DNA from: Burkholderiales bacterium
Lineage (GTDB): Bacteria; Pseudomonadota; Gammaproteobacteria; Burkholderiales; Usitatibacteraceae
Length of the DNA: 7,632 nt
Direction: 5' to 3'
NCBI GenBank assembly: GCA_025936275.1
Contig: JAICTR010000125.1
Location: forward strand, 1 to 7,632
The notes beneath the pieces were generated by a model that was not told the origin of the DNA, did no database searches, and saw nothing but the letters and a program-made list of their open reading frames with translations. This document shows positions 1 through 5,734 of the stretch, piece by piece (the first letter of the stretch is position 1; each line of letters starts with the position of its first letter). Position numbers and translations under genes: made by a program.

Positions 1-1
1 C

Positions 2-985
2 CGCGCCATCGTCTTCCGCGGCGATTGCGACGCGTACATCCAGAGCCGCGACCTGCGCCCGCTCGATCGCTACTTCCCCGACCTGCACGAGGCGCTCCTC
101 GAGCGATTGCCGGAAGGCTGCGTGCTCGACGGCGAGATCGTGATCGTGGGACCCGATGGGCTCGATTTCGACGCGCTGCAGATGCGCCTGCACCCGGCCG
201 CCTCGCGCGTGACGAAGCTCGCCGCGGAGACGCCGGCCGCATTCGTCGCCTTCGACGCGCTCGCGATCGACGGCAAGAGCCTCATGCGCGAGCCGCAGGC
301 CGCGCGCCGCGCCGCGCTCGAGAAGCTGCTCGCGAAGGCGAAGCCGCCGATCCACCTCACGCCGGCGACGCGCGAGCGCAAGCTCGCCGCCGAATGGCTC
401 GAGCGCTTCGAGGGCGCGGGCCTCGACGGCGTGGTGGCAAAGCTCGCCGACCTTCCCTACCAGCCCGGCAAGCGCGCGATGATCAAGGTGAAGCACGTGC
501 GCACCGCCGATTGCGTGGTGGCGGGCTTCCGCTGGCACAAGGAAGGCGAAGGCGTGGTGGGCTCGCTCCTCCTCGGCCTCTACGACGCGCACCGCGTGCT
601 GCACCACGTGGGCGTCACGTCGTCCTTCACGATGGCGACCCGCCGCGCGCTCGCGAAGGAGCTGGCACCACTGCGCCGCGACGCGATGAAGAATCATCCA
701 TGGCGCGACTGGGCGCAGGCCGCCGAATCCTCGACGCGCATGCCGGGCGGGCACAGCCGCTGGAGCGCGGGCAAGGACCTCTCGTGGGAGCCGCTTCGCA
801 TCGAGCGCGTGTGCGAGGTGAAGTACGACCACCTGCAGGGCGATCGCTTCCGCCACGCCGCGATCTTCGTGCGCTGGCGTCCCGACCGATCGCCCGGGGA
901 CTGCCGCTACGACCAGCTCGAGGTCACGACCGCTTACGAGCTGGAGAAGGTGTTCGGCGCCGCGCGGAAACCGAGGAAGCGCTGA
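2..985 (+). CDS. ATP-dependent DNA ligase, LigC/LigD-ligase type (5' truncated by window edge)
   Basis: This enzyme seals nicks in double-stranded DNA using ATP and probably acts in end-joining or base-excision repair. The frame is open from base 2, giving 327 visible residues. Nucleotidyltransferase motifs are seen in order: motif III around YIQSRD (residues 12-17), motif IV DGEIV (43-47), motif IIIa FVAFDALAIDG (81-91), motif V LDGVVAK (141-147) and the IKVK lysines (161-164). An OB-fold domain follows, from about residue 168 (TADCVVAGFRWHKEG) to the end, with the family's GKDLSWEPLRIERVCEVKYD pattern. The motif I lysine (KxDG) is not visible and should lie just left of the window, so roughly 25-40 residues are missing by comparison with stand-alone ligases of about 350 residues. 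There is no polymerase or phosphoesterase domain after the OB fold. The last 62 bp overlap the convergent polymerase-domain gene. The family call is firm; LigC versus a split LigD ligase cannot be settled here. Confidence 0.93.
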   Translation, partial: RAIVFRGDCDAYIQSRDLRPLDRYFPDLHEALLERLPEGCVLDGEIVIVGPDGLDFDALQMRLHPAASRVTKLAAETPAAFVAFDALAIDGKSLMREPQAARRAALEKLLAKAKPPIHLTPATRERKLAAEWLERFEGAGLDGVVAKLADLPYQPGKRAMIKVKHVRTADCVVAGFRWHKEGEGVVGSLLLGLYDAHRVLHHVGVTSSFTMATRRALAKELAPLRRDAMKNHPWRDWAQAAESSTRMPGGHSRWSAGKDLSWEPLRIERVCEVKYDHLQGDRFRHAAIFVRWRPDRSPGDCRYDQLEVTTAYELEKVFGAARKPRKR

Positions 986-2030
986 CCGGCTTGCGGCGCG
1001 AGGGCTGCACCCGCGGCGGCTCGCCCGGCGCCTTGCGGTATTGCGGCGGCCACGGCGCATCGGCGAGGCCGTCGCGCTCGTGCCGCGCCGAAAGCTCGAG
1101 CAATCCGACGATCGATCCCGGGTGCTCGTCGATTCCCGCGTGCAGGTCGCCCAACCGCGCGTAGCGCTCCGGCATCGTCGCCAGCGTGAAGTCGCGGGGC
1201 TCGCACGCGTCGACCTCGTCCCACGCGAGCGGCGCGGAGACGCGCGCATCGTCGGTGGGCCGCACCGAGTACGCGCTCGCGACGGTGCGGTCGCGCGCGT
1301 TCTGGTTGTAGTCGATGAAGACGCCCTGGCGCTCCTCCTTCCACCACTTGGTCGTCGCGAGCTTCGGCACGCGCCGCTCGACCTCGCGCGCGAGGGCCAG
1401 CGCCGCGCGGCGCACCTCGTCGTAGGTCCAGCGCGGGTGGATGCGCACGCAGACGTGGATGCCGCGCTTGCCCGAGGTCTTGGGCCAGCCGGTCAAGCCG
1501 AAATCGGCGAGCGTCGCCTGCACCACGCGCGCCACCTGCCGCACCTGCGACCACTTCACGCCCGGCACGGGATCGAGGTCGACGCGCAATTCGTCGGGAT
1601 GGTCGAGGTCCTTCGCGCGCACCGGATGCGGATGCAATTCGAGGCAGGCGAGGTTCGCCATCCACGCGAGCGCCGCGGCATCGCGCGGCACGACTTCCTC
1701 GGCGCTGCGCCCCGAAGGAAAGCGCAGCGTCACCACCTCGATCCACGCGGGACGCGCCGCGGGCGCGCGCTTCTGGTAGAAGAACTCGCCGCCCACGCCG
1801 TCGGGGTAGCGCACCAGCATGTTGGGTCGGCCGCCCGCGCCGCGCAGCGCCCCTTCGGCGACCAGCAGGTAGTAGCGCACGAGATCGAGCTTGGTGTAGC
1901 CCGCCTCGGGAAAGAGCACCTTGCCCGGGTTCGAGACGACGACCTCGTGCCCGGCCGCCTCCAAGCGCTCGCCCGCGGGCCTGGCCGACTTGCGCGGCGC
2001 GGCCCGCTTCGCCTTCACCCGGTTCGCCAT
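924..2030 (-). CDS. ligD: Stand-alone LigD-type polymerase domain (NHEJ primase-polymerase)
   Basis: The 368-residue protein belongs to the archaeo-eukaryotic primase-like polymerase family that, in bacterial non-homologous end joining, fills gaps and adds nucleotides at broken DNA ends, preferring ribonucleotides. The N-terminal pattern SNPGKVLFPEAGYTKLDLVRYY (33-54) is typical. The metal-binding acids are D151 and D153 in RVDLDP, and D240 in FIDYNQN is the likely third. The SGKRGIHV loop is at 186-193, TKWWKEER at 227-234 and the DRTVASAYSVRP segment at 247-258. I chose the ATG at 2030 (MANRVKAKRA). An in-frame ATG at 2102 would add 24 residues with no family resemblance and would extend across the intergenic control region. 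The tail from about 335 is Arg/Ser/Pro rich and is encoded where the gene overlaps the ligase 3' end. No ligase or phosphoesterase domain is attached, so with its convergent neighbour this looks like a split LigD. No good Shine-Dalgarno or promoter is evident upstream. Confidence 0.93.
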   Translation of the reverse strand: MANRVKAKRAAPRKSARPAGERLEAAGHEVVVSNPGKVLFPEAGYTKLDLVRYYLLVAEGALRGAGGRPNMLVRYPDGVGGEFFYQKRAPAARPAWIEVVTLRFPSGRSAEEVVPRDAAALAWMANLACLELHPHPVRAKDLDHPDELRVDLDPVPGVKWSQVRQVARVVQATLADFGLTGWPKTSGKRGIHVCVRIHPRWTYDEVRRAALALAREVERRVPKLATTKWWKEERQGVFIDYNQNARDRTVASAYSVRPTDDARVSAPLAWDEVDACEPRDFTLATMPERYARLGDLHAGIDEHPGSIVGLLELSARHERDGLADAPWPPQYRKAPGEPPRVQPSRRKPVSASSVSARRRTPSPARKRS

Positions 2031-2076
2031 GATGCGAACGATTCTGGCACCGCCCGCACGCCCGAGTCCTTGACCG

Positions 2077-2105
2077 TTGACAATCTCGCCGGGCCGGCGC
2101 ACTAT
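2077..2105 (+). promoter_or_regulatory. Candidate sigma-70 promoter of the sdpR-sdpI-VIT operon
   Basis: A perfect consensus -35 hexamer TTGACA lies at 2077-2082. With a 17-bp spacer the -10 position holds CACTAT (2100-2105), matching TATAAT at three of six positions. Transcription would then begin near 2112, only about 14 nt before the first ATG. That would make the leader very short and place the palindrome at 2116-2127 at about +5 to +16, a position suited to repression. The -35 is convincing and the -10 is weak, so the call is tentative. Confidence 0.45.
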
Positions 2106-2115
2106 TTCGACCGTT

Positions 2116-2127
2116 ATCTAATTAGAT
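2116..2127. promoter_or_regulatory. Perfect 12-bp palindrome ATCTAATTAGAT, candidate repressor operator
   Basis: ATCTAATTAGAT is identical to its reverse complement. It is AT-rich in a GC-rich surrounding and ends on the A and T of the ATG at 2126. ArsR-family repressors bind such dyads as dimers, and SdpR is an autorepressor, so this is a natural candidate operator for the gene it touches. The palindrome itself is seen directly; its function is inferred. Confidence 0.55.
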
Positions 2128-2428
2128 GCCTATCTCACACCCGATGCGCCTCGGCAACGACGCGTTCAAGGCCCTCGCCGATCCCACCCGGCGCGAGATC
2201 CTGCGGCTCCTGCGCCGCGGCGAGATGACCGCGGGCGAGCTCGCCGAGCGCTTCGATACCAGCAAGCCGACGCTGTCGCACCATTTCGCGGTCCTCAAGG
2301 ATGCCGACCTCGTGGTCGCACGCCGCGAGGGACCGACCATCTGGTATTCGCTCAACACCACGGTCCTCGAAGACGTCGTCGCCTGGGCGATCGATCTCGC
2401 GGGAGCCCGGGAAGGAGGAAAAAAATGA
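2126..2428 (+). CDS. sdpR: ArsR-family winged-helix autorepressor, SdpR type
   Basis: The 100-residue DNA-binding repressor closely resembles Bacillus SdpR. It has AFKALADPTRREIL (13-26), a helix-turn-helix at about 35-63 (TAGELAERF, then SKPTLSHHFAVLKDADLV) and a beta-hairpin wing at 64-76 leading into WYSLNTTVLEDVV. In Bacillus, SdpR represses its own operon and is held at the membrane by SdpI. That an SdpI-type gene follows with an ATGA overlap supports the same arrangement here. The protein has no cysteine, so the classic cysteine-based ArsR metal site is absent. Start choice is uncertain. The ATG at 2126 has no Shine-Dalgarno and overlaps the palindrome; a second ATG at 2144 (MRLGNDAF) also lacks one and would give 94 residues. 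A nearly leaderless message is possible. The family call is strong; orthology to SdpR is inferred from sequence resemblance plus context. Confidence 0.92.
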   Translation: MPISHPMRLGNDAFKALADPTRREILRLLRRGEMTAGELAERFDTSKPTLSHHFAVLKDADLVVARREGPTIWYSLNTTVLEDVVAWAIDLAGAREGGKK

Positions 2429-3084
2429 AGGGACGCTACTTCACCGCCGGCATCGCGCTCGTCGCCATCGCATTCGTCGCCACGCTGCTCGCCTGGCCGC
2501 ACCTGCCCGAGCGCGTGCCATTGCACTGGAACGTGCACGGCGAGGTCGACGGCTGGGGTCCGCGCGGGCTCATGATGGTGCTGGGTCCCGGTGCGATGCT
2601 CGCGGAGCTCGCGATCTTCGCGCTGCTCCCGGTGCTCTCGCCGAAGCGCTTCGAGATCGAGAGCTTCACGCGCACCTGGCTGCGAATCATGCTCGCGGCG
2701 ATCGCCCTTGCCGGCTACATCACGGCGGTGCTGCTGTTCGCCGCCCTCACCGGACACGTCGACGTGAGCGCCGCGCTCCTCGCCGGCGTCTCGCTGCTCC
2801 TGGTCTTCATCGGCAACCTCATGGGCAAGGTGCGGCGCAATTTTTTCATCGGCATCCGCACGCCGTGGACGCTCGCGAACGAGCGCGTGTGGTACGCGAC
2901 GCACCGCCTCGCGGGCAAGACCATCGTCCTGTCCGGCATCGCGAGCTTCGCGGCCGCGCTGTGGGGTGGCCTGCCCGGCATCTCGGCGTGGATCGCGCTG
3001 GTCCTCGCCGGTGCGCTCGTGCCGGTGGTGTACTCCTTCGTGCACTACAAGGCGCTCGAACGCGAGGGGGCGCTCGGTGCCTAG
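2425..3084 (+). CDS. sdpI: SdpI-family multipass membrane protein (DUF1648 + SdpI domains)
   Basis: The 219-residue inner-membrane protein has about six predicted helices (roughly 6-24, 48-70, 88-109, 113-132, 165-184 and 188-206). The DUF1648 signature LPERVPLHWNVHGEVDGWG is at 27-45. The SdpI signature runs from NLMGKVRRNFFIGIRTPWT (131-149) through ANERVWYATHRLAGK (151-165). Bacillus SdpI gives immunity to the SDP cannibalism toxin and relays toxin presence by sequestering SdpR. Proteobacterial relatives commonly occur without toxin genes, and their trigger is unknown. The start ATG at 2425 overlaps the repressor stop (ATGA) and follows a strong ribosome site, GGAGG within 2411-2420, which indicates translational coupling. 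The 3' end overlaps the transporter gene by 8 nt. No sdpA, sdpB or sdpC relative is visible here. Confidence 0.92.
   Translation: MKGRYFTAGIALVAIAFVATLLAWPHLPERVPLHWNVHGEVDGWGPRGLMMVLGPGAMLAELAIFALLPVLSPKRFEIESFTRTWLRIMLAAIALAGYITAVLLFAALTGHVDVSAALLAGVSLLLVFIGNLMGKVRRNFFIGIRTPWTLANERVWYATHRLAGKTIVLSGIASFAAALWGGLPGISAWIALVLAGALVPVVYSFVHYKALEREGALGA
3064..3070 (+). promoter_or_regulatory. Ribosome binding site deciding the GTG start at 3077
   Basis: The purine run GAGGGGG lies inside the SdpI coding sequence, 6 nt before the GTG at 3077. It supports that GTG rather than the in-frame ATG at 2966, whose extra N-terminal residues do not look like the VIT family and would overlap SdpI by more than 100 bp. 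Confidence 0.55.
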
Positions 3085-3802
3085 CGCGCCGGAAGGAGAA
3101 ACGGCGCGCAAACGATCCGGCGCGCATCGCGCGACGGGCCGCCTGGGATGGCTGCGCGCGGCCGTGCTCGGCGCGAACGACGGCATCGTCTCGACGGCGA
3201 GCCTCATCGTCGGCGTGGCCGCGGCCGGCACCAGCCACGGGAGCGTGATGCTCGCAGGAACGTCCGCGCTCGTCGCGGGCGCCATGTCGATGGCGGCCGG
3301 CGAATACGTCTCGGTGCATTCGCAGGCCGACAGCGAGAAGGCGGAGCTCGACCGCGAATGCGAGGAGATCCGCGGCGATCGGCCCGCCGAGCTGCGCGAG
3401 CTCGCGGGCATCTACCGCGAGCGCGGCCTCGAGGCCTCGCTCGCGACCGAAGTCGCGAGGCAGCTGATGGCGAAGGATGCGCTCGGGGCGCTCGCGCGCG
3501 ACGAGCTGGGGATCACAAGGCAGATGCGCGCGCGCCCGGTGCAGGCGGCGGTCGCTTCGGCGGCGAGCTATTCGATCGGCGCCGCGCTGCCGCTCGTCGC
3601 CGCGGTGCTGAGTCCCATGGCCGAGCTCATTTCCATGGTGGGCGCCGCCTCGCTCGTGTTCCTCGCGGCGCTCGGCATGCTCTCGGCGTGGGTCGGCGAA
3701 GCGCCGCTCATGCCGGGGACGTTGCGCGTCACCTTCTGGGGCGCGATCGCGATGGCGGTGACCGCGGGCGTGGGCACGCTCTTCGGCGCGCCGCCGGGCT
3801 AG
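3077..3802 (+). CDS. VIT1/CCC1-family iron/manganese transporter
   Basis: The 241-residue membrane protein is of the vacuolar iron transporter family, whose members export or sequester Fe2+ and Mn2+, probably by proton exchange. TM1 contains LGANDGIVSTASLIVG (31-46), with the family's conserved Asp at 35. TM2 contains GAMSMAAGEYVSVHSQAD (68-85), with E76. A charged cytosolic segment (about 86-150) is rich in Glu (KAELDRECEEI) and corresponds to the metal-binding helices. Three further helices lie at about 155-178, 183-205 and 215-237. No N-terminal ferritin-like domain is present, which separates it from MbfA-type proteins. The length matches bacterial members when the GTG at 3077 is used; that start overlaps the SdpI gene by 8 nt, pointing to coupled translation as the third gene of the operon. 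The stop TAG shares the CTAG tetranucleotide with the convergent carbonic anhydrase stop. Substrate (Fe versus Mn) cannot be read from the sequence. Confidence 0.9.
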   Translation: MPSAPEGETARKRSGAHRATGRLGWLRAAVLGANDGIVSTASLIVGVAAAGTSHGSVMLAGTSALVAGAMSMAAGEYVSVHSQADSEKAELDRECEEIRGDRPAELRELAGIYRERGLEASLATEVARQLMAKDALGALARDELGITRQMRARPVQAAVASAASYSIGAALPLVAAVLSPMAELISMVGAASLVFLAALGMLSAWVGEAPLMPGTLRVTFWGAIAMAVTAGVGTLFGAPPG

Positions 3803-4440
3803 CGCGCGGCGAGCGCGGCGCGATAGCAGCTCGCCGCTTCGGCCGGGCCCATCACCGTGGCACCCATGTCGCGCAGCAGGCCGTCCTGCAGGCCGTAGAC
3901 CCAGCCGTGCACGGCGAGCGATTGTCCTCGCTCCCACGCATCCTGCACGATGGTCGCCTGGCACACGTTCGCCACCTGCTCGATGACGTTCAACTCGCAC
4001 AGGAGGTCGTGGCGCGCGACCGGATCCGCGATCGCCGCCACGCGCTCGCCATGCTTCGCGTTCACGTCCTGCACGTGACGCAGCCAGTTGTCGGCAAGCC
4101 CCACCCGCTGGTTCTCGAGCACCGCCGCCACCCCGCCGCAGCCGTAGTGGCCGCAGACGATGATGTGCTCGACCTTGAGCACATCCACCGCGAACTGCAT
4201 CACCGAAAGGCAGTTGAGGTCGCTGTGCGCGACGACGTTCGCGATGTTGCGATGCACGAAGACCTCGCCCGGCGCGAGATCGACGATCTGGTTCGCCGGC
4301 ACGCGGCTATCGGAGCAGCCGATCCACAGGTACTTCGGGCGCTGCTGGCGGGACAGGCGCGGGAAGAAATCCGGATCGGCGCGGCGGATGCGCTCGGACC
4401 AGGCGCGATTGCTTTCGAAGAGATCGGGAAGGGTGCGCAT
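3799..4440 (-). CDS. can: Beta-class carbonic anhydrase (Can type)
   Basis: The 213-residue cytoplasmic zinc enzyme interconverts CO2 and bicarbonate, supplying bicarbonate for carboxylases. The zinc ligands are visible: C42 in WIGCSDSRVP, then H98 and C101 in VCGHYGCGG. The D44-R46 catalytic dyad is present. Further landmarks close to E. coli Can are FVHRNIANVV (61-70), DLNCLSVMQFAVDVL (74-88) and HGWVYGLQDGLLRD near 179-192. Length matches E. coli Can (about 220). The start ATG at 4440 is the only reasonable one, because an in-frame TAG lies about ten codons upstream; no clear Shine-Dalgarno is seen. It lies 41 bp downstream of the dehydrogenase stop on the same strand and could be read from that transcript. 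Its stop codon overlaps that of the convergent transporter gene by 4 bp. Confidence 0.95.
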   Translation of the reverse strand: MRTLPDLFESNRAWSERIRRADPDFFPRLSRQQRPKYLWIGCSDSRVPANQIVDLAPGEVFVHRNIANVVAHSDLNCLSVMQFAVDVLKVEHIIVCGHYGCGGVAAVLENQRVGLADNWLRHVQDVNAKHGERVAAIADPVARHDLLCELNVIEQVANVCQATIVQDAWERGQSLAVHGWVYGLQDGLLRDMGATVMGPAEAASCYRAALAAR

Positions 4441-4481
4441 CGGAATCGGGACGAGTGCAGCATTCTATGACAAGCGCGCGG

Positions 4482-5729
4482 CTAGCTTCGCGCCGGCCCC
4501 TTGCGGTGCGGCATCGCCGGCGCCGAAGGATCGCTCGCGGGGAAGCTTTCCTCGTCGGCCTCGTCGATCACCCATTCGCGGTGCCGCGGATCGGTGGGAT
4601 CGGGATGCGGCGGCAGGCGCGATCCGGGCCCCCCGGCGGGCGAGGCGGCGTCGTCGCGCTCGAACGCAATGTCGAGCGGCACGCCCACCGCGGAGGCGAC
4701 GCGCCGCAGATCGTCCAGCGTCGCTTCGGGAAGCAGGAGTCCCTCGAGGCGGTGGCGCGCATCGTTGCGCGCCTCCATCTCGCCCGGATAGAGCACCTCG
4801 TCGCAGCCGGGCGCGAGCGGCACGGACTTGAGCGCCGCGATGTAGCGCTCCATGCGCGCCTCGAAATCGCCGAGCGGCTGGAAGGATGCGATCGAGATCG
4901 CCATCGCGAGGTGGCCGCAGCGGCTGCGCTTCTCCGATTGGTAAGGGCCGTTCACCTCGCCCGCGAAGCCGCTGCCGGTGAGCACGCCCGAGAGCACGTC
5001 CATCATCACCGAGATGCCGTAGCCCTTGTGGCCCGCCATCGGCAGGATCACGCCTTCGAGAGCCGCGACCGGATCGGTGGTGGGCCGGCCCTCGGCATCG
5101 AGCGCCCAACCCGGGGGAATCGGTTCGCCGCGGTTGCGCGCGAGATACACCTTGCCGCGCGCGACCGCGCTGTTGGCGATGTCGAGGATCATCGGTGCGT
5201 GGCGGCCCGCGGGCGCGGCGATGGACCACGGATTGTTGCCCACCGCCTTCGCCCTCCCGCCCCACGGCGCCATCGCCGGGCTCGCGTTGGTGGAGAGAAA
5301 GCCGATGCAGCCCTGTGCGGCGGCCATGCGCGTGTAGTACATCGCGGTGCCGAAGTGGTTCGAGTCGCGCACCGCCACCATGCCGATGCCGTGGCGCTTC
5401 GCACGCGCGATCGCCTCCTCCATCGCGCGCTTCGCGAGCGCCTGGCCTACGCCGTCGTGTCCCTCGAGGATCGCGACGGCGCCGGCATCGCTCGCGAGCA
5501 CGGCATTTTCCGAAGCGCGCATCGTGCCGGCGAGAAAGCGCTGGCGATACCAGTCGAGCCGCAGCACGCCGTGCGACTGGTGGCCCCAGAGGTCCGCCTG
5601 CACCAGCGAGTCGGCGATGAGTGCCGCATCGCCCGGCGCAAGTCCCGTGCGTTCGCAGGCCGCCTGCGCGAAATCGCGCAGCCGCTCGCCATCGATGCGG
5701 ATCGTGGATGCGGCGGGCGCTTCATGCAT
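4482..5729 (-). CDS. Ldh-family (malate/L-lactate dehydrogenase type 2) oxidoreductase with an extra acidic C-terminal tail
   Basis: This is an NAD(P)-dependent 2-hydroxyacid/2-ketoacid oxidoreductase of the family that includes malate, L-lactate, ureidoglycolate and 2,3-diketogulonate enzymes. Landmarks are HGVLRLDWY (53-61, with conserved His and Arg), the catalytic-His segment SNHFGTAMYY (123-132, H125), NNPWSIAAP (165-173) and MAGHKGYG (231-238) in the nucleotide-binding region. The core ends near residue 355 (GVPLDIAF), about the usual family length of 340-350, but the frame continues to 415. It passes through a Pro/Gly-rich linker into REWVIDEADEESFPASDPS (384-402) and a basic end. That tail resembles a motif I recall from short proteobacterial hypothetical proteins. 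The start at 5729 (MHEAPAAS) lies 5 bp after the upstream stop, with no strong Shine-Dalgarno, which suggests coupling. The open frame continues far upstream, but those residues are antisense to other genes. The substrate is unknown. Confidence 0.92.
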   Translation of the reverse strand: MHEAPAASTIRIDGERLRDFAQAACERTGLAPGDAALIADSLVQADLWGHQSHGVLRLDWYRQRFLAGTMRASENAVLASDAGAVAILEGHDGVGQALAKRAMEEAIARAKRHGIGMVAVRDSNHFGTAMYYTRMAAAQGCIGFLSTNASPAMAPWGGRAKAVGNNPWSIAAPAGRHAPMILDIANSAVARGKVYLARNRGEPIPPGWALDAEGRPTTDPVAALEGVILPMAGHKGYGISVMMDVLSGVLTGSGFAGEVNGPYQSEKRSRCGHLAMAISIASFQPLGDFEARMERYIAALKSVPLAPGCDEVLYPGEMEARNDARHRLEGLLLPEATLDDLRRVASAVGVPLDIAFERDDAASPAGGPGSRLPPHPDPTDPRHREWVIDEADEESFPASDPSAPAMPHRKGPARS

Positions 5730-5734
5730 GGCCG

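Noticed and set aside
2030..2102. Upstream ATG at 2102 for the polymerase-domain gene
   Set aside because: It would add 24 residues unlike the family and overlap the operon control region; the ATG at 2030 gives a normal N-terminus.
1041..2228. 395-codon plus-strand frame opposite the polymerase-domain gene
   Set aside because: The opposite strand carries a clear family match with catalytic motifs; this frame has only biased composition.
2126..3802. Complete SDP-type cannibalism toxin system
   Set aside because: Only SdpR- and SdpI-type genes are present. No SdpA, SdpB or SdpC relative and no small toxin precursor is visible, so a toxin system is not claimed.
3077..3802. MbfA-type ferritin-VIT fusion
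   Set aside because: Only about 27 polar residues precede TM1, with no room for a ferritin-like domain.
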